A DNA stretch of 64,000 bases from Halocatena marina. Lineage in GTDB: Archaea > Halobacteriota > Halobacteria > Halobacteriales > Haloarculaceae. The notes under the pieces were generated by a model that saw nothing but the letters and a program-made list of their open reading frames with translations, was not told the DNA's origin and ran no database searches. Positions 8,744-18,066 of the stretch are shown here, piece after piece. The stretch lies in contig NZ_JALLPK010000001.1 in the NCBI RefSeq assembly GCF_023276375.1, positions 1,922,001 through 1,986,000 of the forward strand, written 5' to 3'. Positions within the stretch are counted from its first letter, which is position 1; every line of letters begins with the position of its first letter. A program made the position numbers and the translations under genes.

Positions 8744-9652
8744 TTAGTGAAGTGAATCGATCTGTTCGACGATCGGTTCAGAATCCGCTCTCACAGACGC
8801 ATAGACTCGCTCGGCCCATTCTCGTGCGACAGGTGATTCAGTATCGACGAACACCTGCATCTGTCCCGTCGATTCATCGTAGCCGCCGATCCCGACGTGA
8901 TCATCAAAGAGTGCAAGCCCGTACGGTAACTCATCGCGCGTTCGGAGAGTCAGGTGTCCGCTCTCGATTGCCTCGCTTGCGTGCTCTGGATACGCCTCGA
9001 AGAGCTTCTCGGCGACGTGCGGGAGATACACCATTTCGGTTTCGGTCTCATCGAAGATCTGCCGATGAAATTCGCCGAGGACGATCGGCGCCATGTGAGT
9101 CGTGTTGAATCCACGGAAGGAGTCTGAGTTTTCCACGAGAGAAATAAACCGTTCGATGGGCCGATATGGCTCCTCAGGCGCTGCAACGGTAACTGTCGCG
9201 TCGACGAACGATTCGATAACGAACTCGCGAAGATCCTCACAGATGCAGTCTAGCAGTGGTGACAGTCGGTTGGCTGTTTGTACATTCGTCTCGAAGCGAA
9301 GCACCTCTTCGGCGACAGTCTCACCCAACCCAGTCAACTGAAACCTACTGTTGATTTTTGTAATGAAACCAAGTTCGTCGAGTCGTTGCGTAAAGCGGTG
9401 GCTTGTCGCCCGTGAGACGCCGAGTCGCTCCTCGATTTCTCGGTGATCGAGCGGCTGCTCAAGTAATGTTTCGAGGAGTGGCCCGTGCCGGACGATGTCG
9501 AGGAGTACATCAGTATCGAGCCGCGTATCAACCGCTGCCAACCGCTGACCGAGGTGGCGGCGGTTTCTCGCGTTCTCAAGGATCGACTCCAAAATTGGAG
9601 ATCCTCGCTTCGGACGCGAGTCGTCATCTCGGTTGTTTTCGGTGGTCCTCAT
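8744..9652 (-). CDS. Winged-HTH transcriptional regulator, FilR1-like
   Basis: 302-aa regulator with an N-terminal winged helix (HREIEERLGVSRATSHRFTQRLDELGFITK, about residues 70-100) and a C-terminal ligand-type domain of the FilR1/DUF1724 kind (LPYGLALFDDHVGIGGYDESTGQMQVFVD, about 245-275). Haloarchaea carry many such two-domain proteins with unknown ligands. Start MRTTENN at 9652 is favoured; the longer start at 9742 adds 30 residues rich in Ser and Tyr. It reads toward the IS630-type gene and away from the HAD phosphatase at 9887, so it could control either itself or its divergent neighbour. Confidence 0.8.
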   Translation of the reverse strand: MRTTENNRDDDSRPKRGSPILESILENARNRRHLGQRLAAVDTRLDTDVLLDIVRHGPLLETLLEQPLDHREIEERLGVSRATSHRFTQRLDELGFITKINSRFQLTGLGETVAEEVLRFETNVQTANRLSPLLDCICEDLREFVIESFVDATVTVAAPEEPYRPIERFISLVENSDSFRGFNTTHMAPIVLGEFHRQIFDETETEMVYLPHVAEKLFEAYPEHASEAIESGHLTLRTRDELPYGLALFDDHVGIGGYDESTGQMQVFVDTESPVAREWAERVYASVRADSEPIVEQIDSLH

Positions 9653-9886
9653 AGTACTCCTCTCAAGAGGACTTGGATCGCACGGATAGTAACTCTGTTC
9701 ACGAATAGCAGATGTCTGCGCTTTGATTACAGAAACCAGCATTCGTATTCGTTATAAAACAATTCATGAAGATGGAATGTACTTGCTATGTGTTCTACGA
9801 TGCTGTCGGATAACAATCGTACAATATCTGTTATTATACTTACTGATCAATGAAAGAATTATTACCCGTCAATATAACAATGGGAT

Positions 9887-10573
9887 ATGGGAGAAAAGAT
9901 ACGCGATCTCACAGGAGAGATTGATTGCGTGTTCTTTGATTTCGATGGTGTACTCATCGACTTTTGTGACACAGGGATACCAAACTGGCTCATTCAGATG
10001 GTACAAAAAGAAGCCAGAGCTATGGGTGTCGATGATATCAGTCCTGGAAACGTCGTTTCATTGTTCGGACGACCAGGAGCCGATCATTTCAGGCAGACGT
10101 GTACCGAGCTTGGGATCGATCGACCGTCAGACTTCTGGGATGCTGTTCATCATCGCGGAACCAAAGAAAAGGTTCATCGATTCGAGGCTGGCGAAATAAC
10201 TGCTTACGATGATATCTCGGTCATTCAAGCACTGTCCGCGTCGTTCAAGATTGCGATCGTTAGCAATCAACCGCAAGCATCTGTTGAACAACTGCTTCAC
10301 AAACTACCCGTTCACGATCACGTTGATGGGGTCGTCGGACTCGAAGGGCTCGAAACAAACGATCACCGAAAGCCAAACCCGGACTTCATTCTCGACGCAA
10401 AGAGGCGTCTCGGTGTCGAATCACCAGCCTACGTCGGGGACAGTGCGGTCGATGTGGAGGCTGCACGGACTGCTGATGCGGTTCCCGTGTATATTAATCG
10501 TGACGGCTCATTTCCAAACCATCAGGCGTATAACATTCAGACACTCGGATCGCTTCGAGCGCTTCTAGAGTAA
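9887..10573 (+). CDS. HAD-superfamily hydrolase (phosphoglycolate phosphatase-like)
   Basis: 228-aa HAD phosphatase. Motif I is FFDFDGVLID with nucleophile Asp18 and acid Asp20, motif II is around IAIVSNQPQ, motif III Lys is in NDHRKPNPDF, and motif IV is YVGDSAVDVEAA. The roughly 100-residue helical cap between motifs I and II makes it subclass I, as in phosphoglycolate or beta-phosphoglucomutase enzymes. The physiological substrate cannot be read from the sequence. The upstream region is AT-rich and fits a leaderless promoter. No operon partner is apparent; the esterase gene downstream is convergent. Confidence 0.82.
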   Translation: MGEKIRDLTGEIDCVFFDFDGVLIDFCDTGIPNWLIQMVQKEARAMGVDDISPGNVVSLFGRPGADHFRQTCTELGIDRPSDFWDAVHHRGTKEKVHRFEAGEITAYDDISVIQALSASFKIAIVSNQPQASVEQLLHKLPVHDHVDGVVGLEGLETNDHRKPNPDFILDAKRRLGVESPAYVGDSAVDVEAARTADAVPVYINRDGSFPNHQAYNIQTLGSLRALLE

Positions 10574-10653
10574 TTTCCATGGCTCTCGGCACTGATCGAA
10601 TCGCCGGTGTCGCACATTCCACAGTCCGGCTTGAGTGTGGCAGACACCCGCCG

Positions 10654-11724
10654 TCAGTCAGAGGAACGTAAGCTGCTCCCGGTGTTCGTCCACTTTGAAA
10701 AGAAGTTCCAGATGATTTGGGAGGCATCCGGTCCTCCGGGGTCCGTGTAGGAACCGTCAGTGGCACCACCGGACCATGCGTGACCCATACCATCAACAAT
10801 GTACTTTTCGACGATAGCTCGACCGTGTGGGTCGTGGTATTCGTACTCGGTGTAGCTGCGGCTAGATCCCGAGCCGCTGTTCGTCACGTCGGCAGTGTAG
10901 TCAACACCGCCGTCGTCGCTTCCATCGAGCGCGAGATCGTTGGTGACGGTCGCCTGTTCTGCGGCTTCGTGGCCATTGCACGGATAGACCGTAGTGTCGT
11001 TCGTCCCATGGAAGACGATGGTTGGGACCGGTTGTGTAATTCCGAACTGCTCCATGCGGTCGTACGCGTGTTGCCCCTCTACGACCGGATCTGTCGACGA
11101 ACCAGCGCTACAGTTGAAGAGAACGGTGTTTCCTTCGATTTGGGACTCAGCAACGTCGTACATTGTTCCCGAATGAACCGCACCGGCCGCGAAGACGTCG
11201 GCGTACTCTACGATCGCGTTCGGGACGAAGGCTGCACCGGCTGAGAACCCAGCGATGTACACCCGTTGGGTATCAATGTTCTCGCGGTTTTTCTCCTGAT
11301 CGACAATCCCGACCATCTCCGTGAGTTCACCCCTGTTGCGTGTGGTGTTCGCGTCGTTGAACCACTGCCAACAGTCGTACAATCCCGTCGTCTGCTCGGG
11401 ATAGACGACAATGAAGCCATTCTCCTCAGAAATCTGATTCATCTGAGTCGCGTCCTTGAACCCATCGGGACTCTGAGTACAGCCGTGCATCATTAATAGA
11501 AGGGGCACTGCCTCACTCCCGTCGTTCGTGCTCGGCACGTATTTCGTGTACCGTCGTCCGTTGTAACTCTCGTCAGTGTAACTGCCAGCAGCCGCGCTAA
11601 CCGTCGATACGCTTCCCATCGCCACACCAGTGACCACACCGCCAATGCTCTTCAACATTGTTCGCCGATCAATCCGTGTGCCACGAAGGGACGATCGGTC
11701 TGAGTCGTATGACATATACGACAC
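10654..11724 (-). CDS. Secreted PHB depolymerase-like esterase (Tat)
   Basis: 356-aa alpha/beta-hydrolase of the extracellular short-chain PHA depolymerase / feruloyl esterase (LpqC, CE1) group. The N-terminus has a Tat signal (RRTMLKSIGGVV at 20-31, cleavage expected after the Ala-rich stretch near 45). The catalytic set is visible: nucleophile Ser161 in GFSAG, Asp243 in HGTNDTTV and His315 in DGMGHAWSGG, with an oxyanion HGC at 80-82. It likely hydrolyses polyester or aryl esters outside the cell. A second in-frame ATG at 11715 is nearly equivalent. It stands alone, with convergent and divergent neighbours. Confidence 0.85.
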   Translation of the reverse strand: MSYMSYDSDRSSLRGTRIDRRTMLKSIGGVVTGVAMGSVSTVSAAAGSYTDESYNGRRYTKYVPSTNDGSEAVPLLLMMHGCTQSPDGFKDATQMNQISEENGFIVVYPEQTTGLYDCWQWFNDANTTRNRGELTEMVGIVDQEKNRENIDTQRVYIAGFSAGAAFVPNAIVEYADVFAAGAVHSGTMYDVAESQIEGNTVLFNCSAGSSTDPVVEGQHAYDRMEQFGITQPVPTIVFHGTNDTTVYPCNGHEAAEQATVTNDLALDGSDDGGVDYTADVTNSGSGSSRSYTEYEYHDPHGRAIVEKYIVDGMGHAWSGGATDGSYTDPGGPDASQIIWNFFSKWTNTGSSLRSSD

Positions 11725-11898
11725 AATAGACGATCCAAGATGATGTATTCTTTCATTAATATATGAACAAGATTATATCTTGATTGATTTCCAATCAAAT
11801 CTCGGCAGACGCGAACCTCGTGACGAAACACGACAGCGCGAAGACTAACCACCGATAATCATTTGCAGCGAAAGAGTTTTATAGAATAATGAAAATTC

Positions 11899-12636
11899 AT
11901 GAGTAATAAATCCGAGATCATGATCGAACTCGTTCTTGACGTGGAGCAGTACGATTGTCCGTACATTGCGGCGACCGACGAACACGACGTGGCGTTTTCG
12001 ACACTCAATTGGGAGTTCGATCGTACAGCCGAGACGCTCGAAACCCGAATGGTGGTCGACGGTAGTGATCGTGCGACTCTCGATGCGGGACTCGGGACGC
12101 TCCCCGAACACGACCAGATTCTCGAATACGAACTCGTTGCCAAACGAGAGGGAGTTGCCCGGATCCGGTCAGTTATTCCGATGACGGACGCGATGGACGT
12201 TATCCAAACTCACAACGGCTACATTTCGGGACCGTTCCACATCGAATCAGGAAGCGAACGCTGGCAGGTGAGCTTCGATAGCGAGAAGCACGCTGAAGGT
12301 GCTCTTTCTGCGCTTGCTGCTGATAACGAGTTCACCGTCGAAGCGCGCGAAGAGTTGCGCCTTGGCGAGATGCAGGGCTACGCCCAGTCCGTTGGCGCAG
12401 CGATGACGCTCGTAGACGGCTGCCGTGATCTTTCAAAGACCGAGCGGCGTACGCTCGAAGCCGCAGTTGATGGTGGCTACTTCAACCGTCCGCGCGATAC
12501 CGACCTCGGTAGACTTGCTTCGGAGTTCGGTGTCTCAAAGCCTGCGGTCTCGAACAATCTGCGACGCGGTCAGGAACGCGTCCTCTCACGAGTGGTCGAT
12601 GTTCTCGATGATATCGACGATGAAAACCAGAAGTAG
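11899..12636 (+). CDS. Bat-type HTH_10 transcriptional regulator
   Basis: 245-aa protein of the haloarchaeal bacterio-opsin-activator-like family. An N-terminal alpha/beta sensor-like region (about 1-160) is followed by the characteristic C-terminal HTH_10: RRTLEAAVDGGYFNRPRDT then LGRLASEFGVSKPAVSNNLRRGQERVL. A TATA-like TTTATAGAATAA lies about 20 bases before the ATG, consistent with a near-leaderless mRNA. It lies immediately upstream of and co-directional with the Liv uptake operon, making it a candidate local regulator, but Bat-like proteins often act elsewhere. MIELVLDV seven codons further in is an alternative start. Confidence 0.82.
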   Translation: MSNKSEIMIELVLDVEQYDCPYIAATDEHDVAFSTLNWEFDRTAETLETRMVVDGSDRATLDAGLGTLPEHDQILEYELVAKREGVARIRSVIPMTDAMDVIQTHNGYISGPFHIESGSERWQVSFDSEKHAEGALSALAADNEFTVEAREELRLGEMQGYAQSVGAAMTLVDGCRDLSKTERRTLEAAVDGGYFNRPRDTDLGRLASEFGVSKPAVSNNLRRGQERVLSRVVDVLDDIDDENQK

Positions 12637-12745
12637 TGAAATCATCGTGTGGGGATCTATTTTAGCTGTCTCAAATGTATCCTATAATGTATTAACATAT
12701 TAACCCAGTGATTGATACTACGATAGGCACACTGTGACGTATGTC

Positions 12746-14086
12746 ATGGAAACGAATGACATCACACGTCGTCGGGTCATTACCGCTCTTGGAGGGATGG
12801 GTGCGGCTGGTCTCGCAGGCTGTACCAATGGGACGACCAATAGCGGAGCATCGGAAACCGTGAAAATCGGAGTTCTTCAGCCGCTCACCGGCGACTTGAA
12901 ATACTACGGACAGCAGTCGCTGTGGGGATTCTACGAGGGACTCAATCACAAGAGCGATGATCGATTCACCGCAGAGGCGAAGACGGGAGAAAAAACAGTC
13001 ACAATCGGCGGGACTGACTACGTCTTGCTGGTCAGAGACACCCAGCTCGATGCCAATCGTGCTCAATCGCTGGCGACTGACCTCGTTCAGGACGACGACG
13101 TCGATCTCCTGTTCGGGTGTGCGTCCTCCTCGTCGGCGACACAGGTCGCCACGACGGTGACCAAACAGGCACAGGTCCCGACAATGGTTGGTCCCGCGGC
13201 CTCGGCGTCTCTCACAGCAAACAGCGAGACGTGCAGCCAGTATCTCTTCCGGGCGAGCGAGAACACCGCGATGGACGCTCGTTCGGGAGGAGCGTACATC
13301 GCAAAGAACAGCGAAGTCTCGAAAGTGTACTTGTTTGGTGCAGACTACAGCTTTGGGCGGGCCGTCGTCGAAAACTACCGAACCGTTTTGGAGAACAACG
13401 GTGTCGAGATCGTCGGCGAGAAGTTCGTCCCACAGGGCTACTCCGAATGGCAGGGCCTGCTCGACAACGCAGAGAAGGCGAGAGCAGACGGTATCGTCGC
13501 TGGGTTCACCGTGGCGACGCTACCACAACTGTTCACCACATTTCTCAATGGTGAGTACTCTTACCGAGTGTTCGGAGGCTTTGCCACCAAGATCACGGTC
13601 TCGATCATCGGCAAGACCCTGCAGAAGGTACTCGGCAAACCACTCACGGAGAAGAAGTTGAAGGGAACCGGACTTGGCCCGTTCACGACGCGGTATCACT
13701 GGAACCAGTACGACAACGAGATCAACAGTTCGTTTGTCGACAGCTATACGACGGCCTACGGCGTTGTTCCCGATCTGTTCTCCTCGGGAACGTTCACTGC
13801 CGCTTCAGCGATCGTCCAAGCAGTCGAAGAAAGCGGATCGACGGCGAGCGACGACGTGGTGTCGGCGCTTCGTGAGATGACCGTCACGGCATCGCCCAAG
13901 GGCAAGAATGCCTACACCTTCGAGAAACACAATCAGGCTCGCTCTGCGATGACGCTCGCAAACAGCGTTCCGAGTTCACAGAAAAATTGGGAAGCACCGA
14001 TCAAACCGAGCGAACCGCTCGCTCGTGTTTCGGCGGATCGGACAACCATTCCGACCGACAACTCCGAGATGAACTGCCAACTGTAA
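12746..14086 (+). CDS. Liv-type ABC transporter substrate-binding lipoprotein
   Basis: 446-aa Tat-exported lipoprotein of the LivK/Leu-Ile-Val-binding family. The N-terminus has RRRVITALGG followed by lipobox GLAGC with Cys26 as the lipid-anchor site, then a Thr/Ser-rich linker and the type I periplasmic-binding fold beginning KIGVLQPLTGDLKYYG. It should capture an amino acid, amide, urea or related carboxylate outside the membrane. It is the first gene of a five-gene uptake operon (K-G-F-H-M) with 3 nt to the next gene. ATG 12746 is preferred over GTG 12734 because Tat signals usually start close to the RR motif. Confidence 0.88.
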   Translation: METNDITRRRVITALGGMGAAGLAGCTNGTTNSGASETVKIGVLQPLTGDLKYYGQQSLWGFYEGLNHKSDDRFTAEAKTGEKTVTIGGTDYVLLVRDTQLDANRAQSLATDLVQDDDVDLLFGCASSSSATQVATTVTKQAQVPTMVGPAASASLTANSETCSQYLFRASENTAMDARSGGAYIAKNSEVSKVYLFGADYSFGRAVVENYRTVLENNGVEIVGEKFVPQGYSEWQGLLDNAEKARADGIVAGFTVATLPQLFTTFLNGEYSYRVFGGFATKITVSIIGKTLQKVLGKPLTEKKLKGTGLGPFTTRYHWNQYDNEINSSFVDSYTTAYGVVPDLFSSGTFTAASAIVQAVEESGSTASDDVVSALREMTVTASPKGKNAYTFEKHNQARSAMTLANSVPSSQKNWEAPIKPSEPLARVSADRTTIPTDNSEMNCQL

Positions 14087-14089
14087 GCC

Positions 14090-14890
14090 ATGCTCAGGAC
14101 TCAGAAACTGACGAAACGATTCGGCGGGCTGACGGCTGTCGACGAGGTCGACTTCGAACTCGAAGACGAACTCTGTTCGCTCATCGGACCGAACGGGGCG
14201 GGAAAGACCACGTTCTTCGATCTCCTGACCGGCACATTACGACCGAGTAGCGGAACCATCGAACTCAAGACGGAACGAGGTTGGCGCGATATGACGGAAG
14301 CAGGCACGGATGAGACAGCCTCACTCGGACTTCACCGATCGTACCAGATAACGAATATTTTTTCAGGGAGTACAGTAGCGGAGAACGTACGGATCGCGGC
14401 GCAAGCACACGGCAACGATTCATTCACGCTGTGGCGAAACACAAAGGCGTTTGATGGGTATATCGAGGAAGCACACTCCATCTTGGAACGTGTTGGTCTT
14501 GCAAGCGAGGCCGAGACGACCGCATCGAATTTGAGCCACGGCGAAAAGCGCAAGCTCGAAGTGGCAATCGCGTTGGCGGGTGATCCGGACGTGTTGCTCT
14601 TAGACGAACCGAACGCTGGCGTTTCGAGCGAGAGCGTCGAGGAAATCATCGCGCTCATCCACGACGTGGCTGACGACCACGCGGTGCTGTTAGTCGAGCA
14701 CAACATGGACATTGTGATGAACGTCTCTGATCGGATCGTCGTTCTCCATCAGGGAGCAGTGATCGCAGACGGCGATCCCGAAACAATTCAGAACGATCCG
14801 GCTGTACAGGAGGCGTACTTCGGTAGCTACGCGGACGACTGGAAAGATGCGAGCGGTACGAAAAGAGGAACGGAGGGGACAACGGCGTGA
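14090..14890 (+). CDS. livG: Liv-type ABC transporter ATP-binding protein LivG
   Basis: 266-aa ATPase of the branched-chain-amino-acid transporter LivG group. Walker A is LIGPNGAGKTT, signature LSHGEKRKLEVAIAL (a LivG-typical variant), Walker B VLLLDEPNAGVS and the H-loop VEHNMDIVM. The segment HRSYQITNIFSGSTVAENV is characteristic of LivG. It energises uptake with LivF on the cytosolic side of the LivH-LivM channel. It begins 3 nt after the binding-protein stop and overlaps LivF by 4 nt (GTGA). The usual insert after the P-loop is slightly expanded (ELKTERGWRDMTEAG). Confidence 0.87.
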   Translation: MLRTQKLTKRFGGLTAVDEVDFELEDELCSLIGPNGAGKTTFFDLLTGTLRPSSGTIELKTERGWRDMTEAGTDETASLGLHRSYQITNIFSGSTVAENVRIAAQAHGNDSFTLWRNTKAFDGYIEEAHSILERVGLASEAETTASNLSHGEKRKLEVAIALAGDPDVLLLDEPNAGVSSESVEEIIALIHDVADDHAVLLVEHNMDIVMNVSDRIVVLHQGAVIADGDPETIQNDPAVQEAYFGSYADDWKDASGTKRGTEGTTA

Positions 14891-15630
14891 GCGCAGACAG
14901 GCACACAGCGGAGGAGACGGGCGCTGCCAGCGGCGATCCTCCTGAGTCGAAGCCGCTGCTCGTCGCCGAAGGGCTTCAGACCTACTACGGCGAGAGTCAC
15001 ATTCTCGAAGGCGTTTCGTTCGATATACGTGAGGGGGAGGTGGTCGCGCTCGTTGGCCGCAACGGGGTGGGTAAGACCACAACGCTCCGTTCGATTCTCC
15101 AGCTCACACCGCCGCGAGCGGGATCGATTCGCTACCAGGGAGAGGAGCTGATCGGACAGCGACCCCACGAAGTAACCGAACGCGGTATCGGCTGGATCCC
15201 GGAAGAACGACGGATCTTTTCGGATCTCACGGTCGAAGAAAACCTCCGTATCGCGTCCGTCGACACCGAGCACGCCCTACATACAGCGTACGAGACGTTT
15301 CCGGATCTCGAACGATTCGCCCAGCGTAAGGCTGGTACGCTCTCGGGCGGGCAACAGCAGATGCTCGCTATTGCCCGCGCGCTCGTCGGCGACAATGATC
15401 TGTTGCTCGTCGACGAACCGAGCGAGGGACTCGCACCACAAATCGTCGCCGCGGTCGCAGAGAGCATCGCGGCAACCGAGCAGACGGTGCTGCTCGTCGA
15501 ACAGAACTTGCCGCTCGCGTTCGATCTCGCCGATCGATTCTACGCGCTCGATAATGGACAGATTGTCGAGAGTGGTACAACCGACGACAACAGCGCCGAT
15601 GACGCGCTCCGGGGGTATCTCTCTTCATGA
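14887..15630 (+). CDS. livF: Liv-type ABC transporter ATP-binding protein LivF
   Basis: 247-aa ATPase of the LivF group. Walker A is LVGRNGVGKTT, then the LivF hallmark GIGWIPEERRIFSDLTVEENL, signature LSGGQQQMLAIARAL, Walker B LLLVDEPSEGLAPQ and H-loop VEQNLPLAFDLADR. The GTG start overlaps the LivG stop (GTGA). The first 20 residues before the ABC fold are a polar haloarchaeal extension. It overlaps LivH by 4 nt (ATGA), so the operon is tightly coupled. Confidence 0.88.
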   Translation: MSADRHTAEETGAASGDPPESKPLLVAEGLQTYYGESHILEGVSFDIREGEVVALVGRNGVGKTTTLRSILQLTPPRAGSIRYQGEELIGQRPHEVTERGIGWIPEERRIFSDLTVEENLRIASVDTEHALHTAYETFPDLERFAQRKAGTLSGGQQQMLAIARALVGDNDLLLVDEPSEGLAPQIVAAVAESIAATEQTVLLVEQNLPLAFDLADRFYALDNGQIVESGTTDDNSADDALRGYLSS

Positions 15631-16667
15631 GTGGTGTGATCGCTTGGCTGTCTCACTGTTCGGTTGCGGGGGTTCCGCTCACAGCCGATGTGCTCGGACA
15701 GTTCTTCCAGTTCGAGACGCTCGTATCCGTGTTTCTCAACGGGCTGGCGAAAGCGTCGTTGTACATCATGATTGCGACGGGGCTCACGCTCATTTTTGGA
15801 TTGATGGGTGTTCTCAACTTTGCGCACGGCTCGTTGACGATGATCGGTGCCTATCTCGGTGGTACGGTGCTCACCGCTCTCGTCGCCAGTACGACGGGCG
15901 ATCCTGCTCGTTTCGTGCTGTTTTTCGGAGCGGTTGTCGTCGTGTTCGGGACATTAACCGTCTTTGGCGGCCTCCTCGAAGTAACACTCATTCGGCCGTT
16001 GTACGACCGACCCCCGATCTACCAGATACTCCTCACCTTCGGGGTGACGCTTGTGCTCGATGAACTCGCGCGCATTGTCGTTACGTTCTACGGACTTCAA
16101 CCCATCAGCGACTGGCAAGCCGCGCTGGGGACAAAACCCGATATTCTCACGCGCTCGGTTACCGTTGGCTCGGTGAGTGTCCCTGGATTAGCGTTGTTCG
16201 AGATCGTCTTCGGTGTCGTGACCGTACTTGCGATTCATGCCTTTCTCACCCGCACCCGATACGGACTCATCGTGCGGGCGGGCAGTGACGATTCAGAGAT
16301 GGTTTCGGCGCTCGGTATCGACGTTCGACGCGTATTCACGGTGGTGTTCGCACTCGGTGTTGGCGTGGCGGGCGTCGCTGGTACACTCCTGTTGTGGGAT
16401 CCGAACTGGGGTGCAAGCGTGCCGCTTGCGACGGAAACCCTTCTCCCGGCGTTCGTCGTAGTCATCGTTGGTGGACTGGGAACGTTCCGTGGGACCGTCG
16501 CCGCTGGGGTACTTGTCGGACTGGTCGACAGCACGATGACGTGGTGGTTCCAGAACGCGATTCAGTTCACCGGACTCCCCGAGATGATGGTCTTTCTCGT
16601 CTTGATTGTGACGCTGATCGTACGTCCACAGGGGCTGTTCGGTCTTGCGGAGGTGGGCGGTCATTAG
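15627..16667 (+). CDS. livH: Liv-type ABC transporter permease LivH
   Basis: 346-aa membrane protein with about eight helices. Family blocks are MIATGLTLIFGLMGVLNFAHGS near residue 50, RPLYDRPPIYQILLTFGVTL near 130, and the coupling helix region ALGIDVRRVFTVVFALG, ending in PQGLFG near the C-terminus. It forms the translocation pore with LivM. The ATG start overlaps the LivF stop by 4 nt. The N-terminus (about 30 residues) includes a short extra hydrophobic segment before the first conserved helix. Confidence 0.87.
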   Translation: MSGVIAWLSHCSVAGVPLTADVLGQFFQFETLVSVFLNGLAKASLYIMIATGLTLIFGLMGVLNFAHGSLTMIGAYLGGTVLTALVASTTGDPARFVLFFGAVVVVFGTLTVFGGLLEVTLIRPLYDRPPIYQILLTFGVTLVLDELARIVVTFYGLQPISDWQAALGTKPDILTRSVTVGSVSVPGLALFEIVFGVVTVLAIHAFLTRTRYGLIVRAGSDDSEMVSALGIDVRRVFTVVFALGVGVAGVAGTLLLWDPNWGASVPLATETLLPAFVVVIVGGLGTFRGTVAAGVLVGLVDSTMTWWFQNAIQFTGLPEMMVFLVLIVTLIVRPQGLFGLAEVGGH

Positions 16668-17943
16668 CACCTCAACGCCGAACGAGCCGACCGAAACGAA
16701 CGAAGACCACTGGCTCTCTCAGTACATCCACGAGCACACCATTCACCTCGGAGTGATCGCGTTTCTTTCGCTGTATCCCGCGCTCCACGCGGTGCTCACG
16801 AGTTCGGTGCTTGGTGCAGAAGCAGTAGCTGTGCTTCCGGATATCGAGACGATGACCGCAGTGCTCTACTTTGGGCTGTTCGCTATGAGCTTTGATTTTA
16901 TCAGCGGCTACACCGGCTATCTCTCGTTCGGGCACGCCGCGTTCTACGGCACGGGCGCGTACTTCGTCGTGCTCGCGGCAAATGGCACCATTCCATTCGT
17001 GCCATCGGGAACACCGTTCATGGTTCTCCTGATACTCGCTGGGATGTGTGCGCTCGTGCTTGCTCTGCTCATCGGCGGCGTGTCGTTTCGGCTCAGCGGT
17101 GTCTACTTCGCCATGATCACTCTCGGATTCTCACAGGTGCTGTACGTGTTCGTGCGTGGCTGGCGATACGTCGGCTCGAATCCGCGCGACGGAGTGTTTG
17201 TCACAGGTCGCTCCGATGGCTTCGAGATCGGCGTCCCGTTCATCGATCAGCTAACGGTCGCCATCGGACAGCTCACTGGTGATGAAGTCAATGGATTCCT
17301 GGGGATCATCTCGCTTTCCGCCACTGAGGTTACCTACTACGCTATTGGATTCGTCGTACTGCTCTGTTATTTCTCGATGCAGCGAATTCTCAACTCGCCG
17401 TTCGGCCGGATCATGGTTGCCATTCGTGAAAACGAAGCGCGCACTCGCGCAATCGGATACGACACGTTTCGGTACAAACTGGCAGCGTTTGCGATCAGTG
17501 GATTTTTCGCTGGCATTGCCGGTGCGCTCTTCGCTGGGGTCCGGCGGTCGGTTTCGCCCGACAACTCGCTGTTTTTCCTCGTGACCGGCGACGCGCTGCT
17601 TGCCTCGATACTGGGCGGCTTCGGAACACTCGCTGGACCGCTCTACGGCCGACTGTTCGATGAGTCTGTCCGGGAGTTCCTCTCGACCGGTGGCACAGGA
17701 GGTGGTCTGCTCCCCTATCTCCGTGGGCACCTCCCGACGAGTGTACTCGATGCCGATCTCTTCGGTGTCACGGTTCGGGCAGCGGTCGAAACGTTTCTGA
17801 ACGGCCACGCGAGCCTCTATCTTGGCCTTCTCTTCGTGCTCTTCGTGCTCTACGTGCCAAACGGGCTGTTGGGAACAATCCAGAAACGTTCCGAGGGAAC
17901 AGTGACTTCGTGGCTGATGGGATGGGTCGAACGACGCCGATAG
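16645..17943 (+). CDS. livM: Liv-type ABC transporter permease LivM
   Basis: Up to 432-aa membrane protein with about nine helices. LivM blocks include MSFDFISGYTGYLSFGHAAFYGTGAYF, GVSFRLSGVYFAMITLGFSQ and the coupling region AIRENEARTRAIGYDTFRYKLAAFAISGFFAGIAGAL. It is the LivH partner. The start is unusual: no ATG or GTG precedes the conserved part in frame near the operon junction. The coordinate given uses TTG 16645. A strong GGAGGTG at 16649-16655 instead points to the non-standard ATT at 16663, which would give an N-terminus of Ser-Thr-Ser-Thr-Pro and a 1-nt overlap with the LivH TAG. It ends the K-G-F-H-M operon. Confidence 0.85.
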   Translation: MRRWAVISTSTPNEPTETNEDHWLSQYIHEHTIHLGVIAFLSLYPALHAVLTSSVLGAEAVAVLPDIETMTAVLYFGLFAMSFDFISGYTGYLSFGHAAFYGTGAYFVVLAANGTIPFVPSGTPFMVLLILAGMCALVLALLIGGVSFRLSGVYFAMITLGFSQVLYVFVRGWRYVGSNPRDGVFVTGRSDGFEIGVPFIDQLTVAIGQLTGDEVNGFLGIISLSATEVTYYAIGFVVLLCYFSMQRILNSPFGRIMVAIRENEARTRAIGYDTFRYKLAAFAISGFFAGIAGALFAGVRRSVSPDNSLFFLVTGDALLASILGGFGTLAGPLYGRLFDESVREFLSTGGTGGGLLPYLRGHLPTSVLDADLFGVTVRAAVETFLNGHASLYLGLLFVLFVLYVPNGLLGTIQKRSEGTVTSWLMGWVERRR

Positions 17944-18066
17944 TCCCCTCAGTAAAGAACCGAAGAACAGAGAAACCAGCACAGACACCCACTCTGGTAA
18001 CACTACGATGATGCTATCGCTCTCGAACGATGACTATAATCAGCACGAGGGAGTACACACGGCCGA

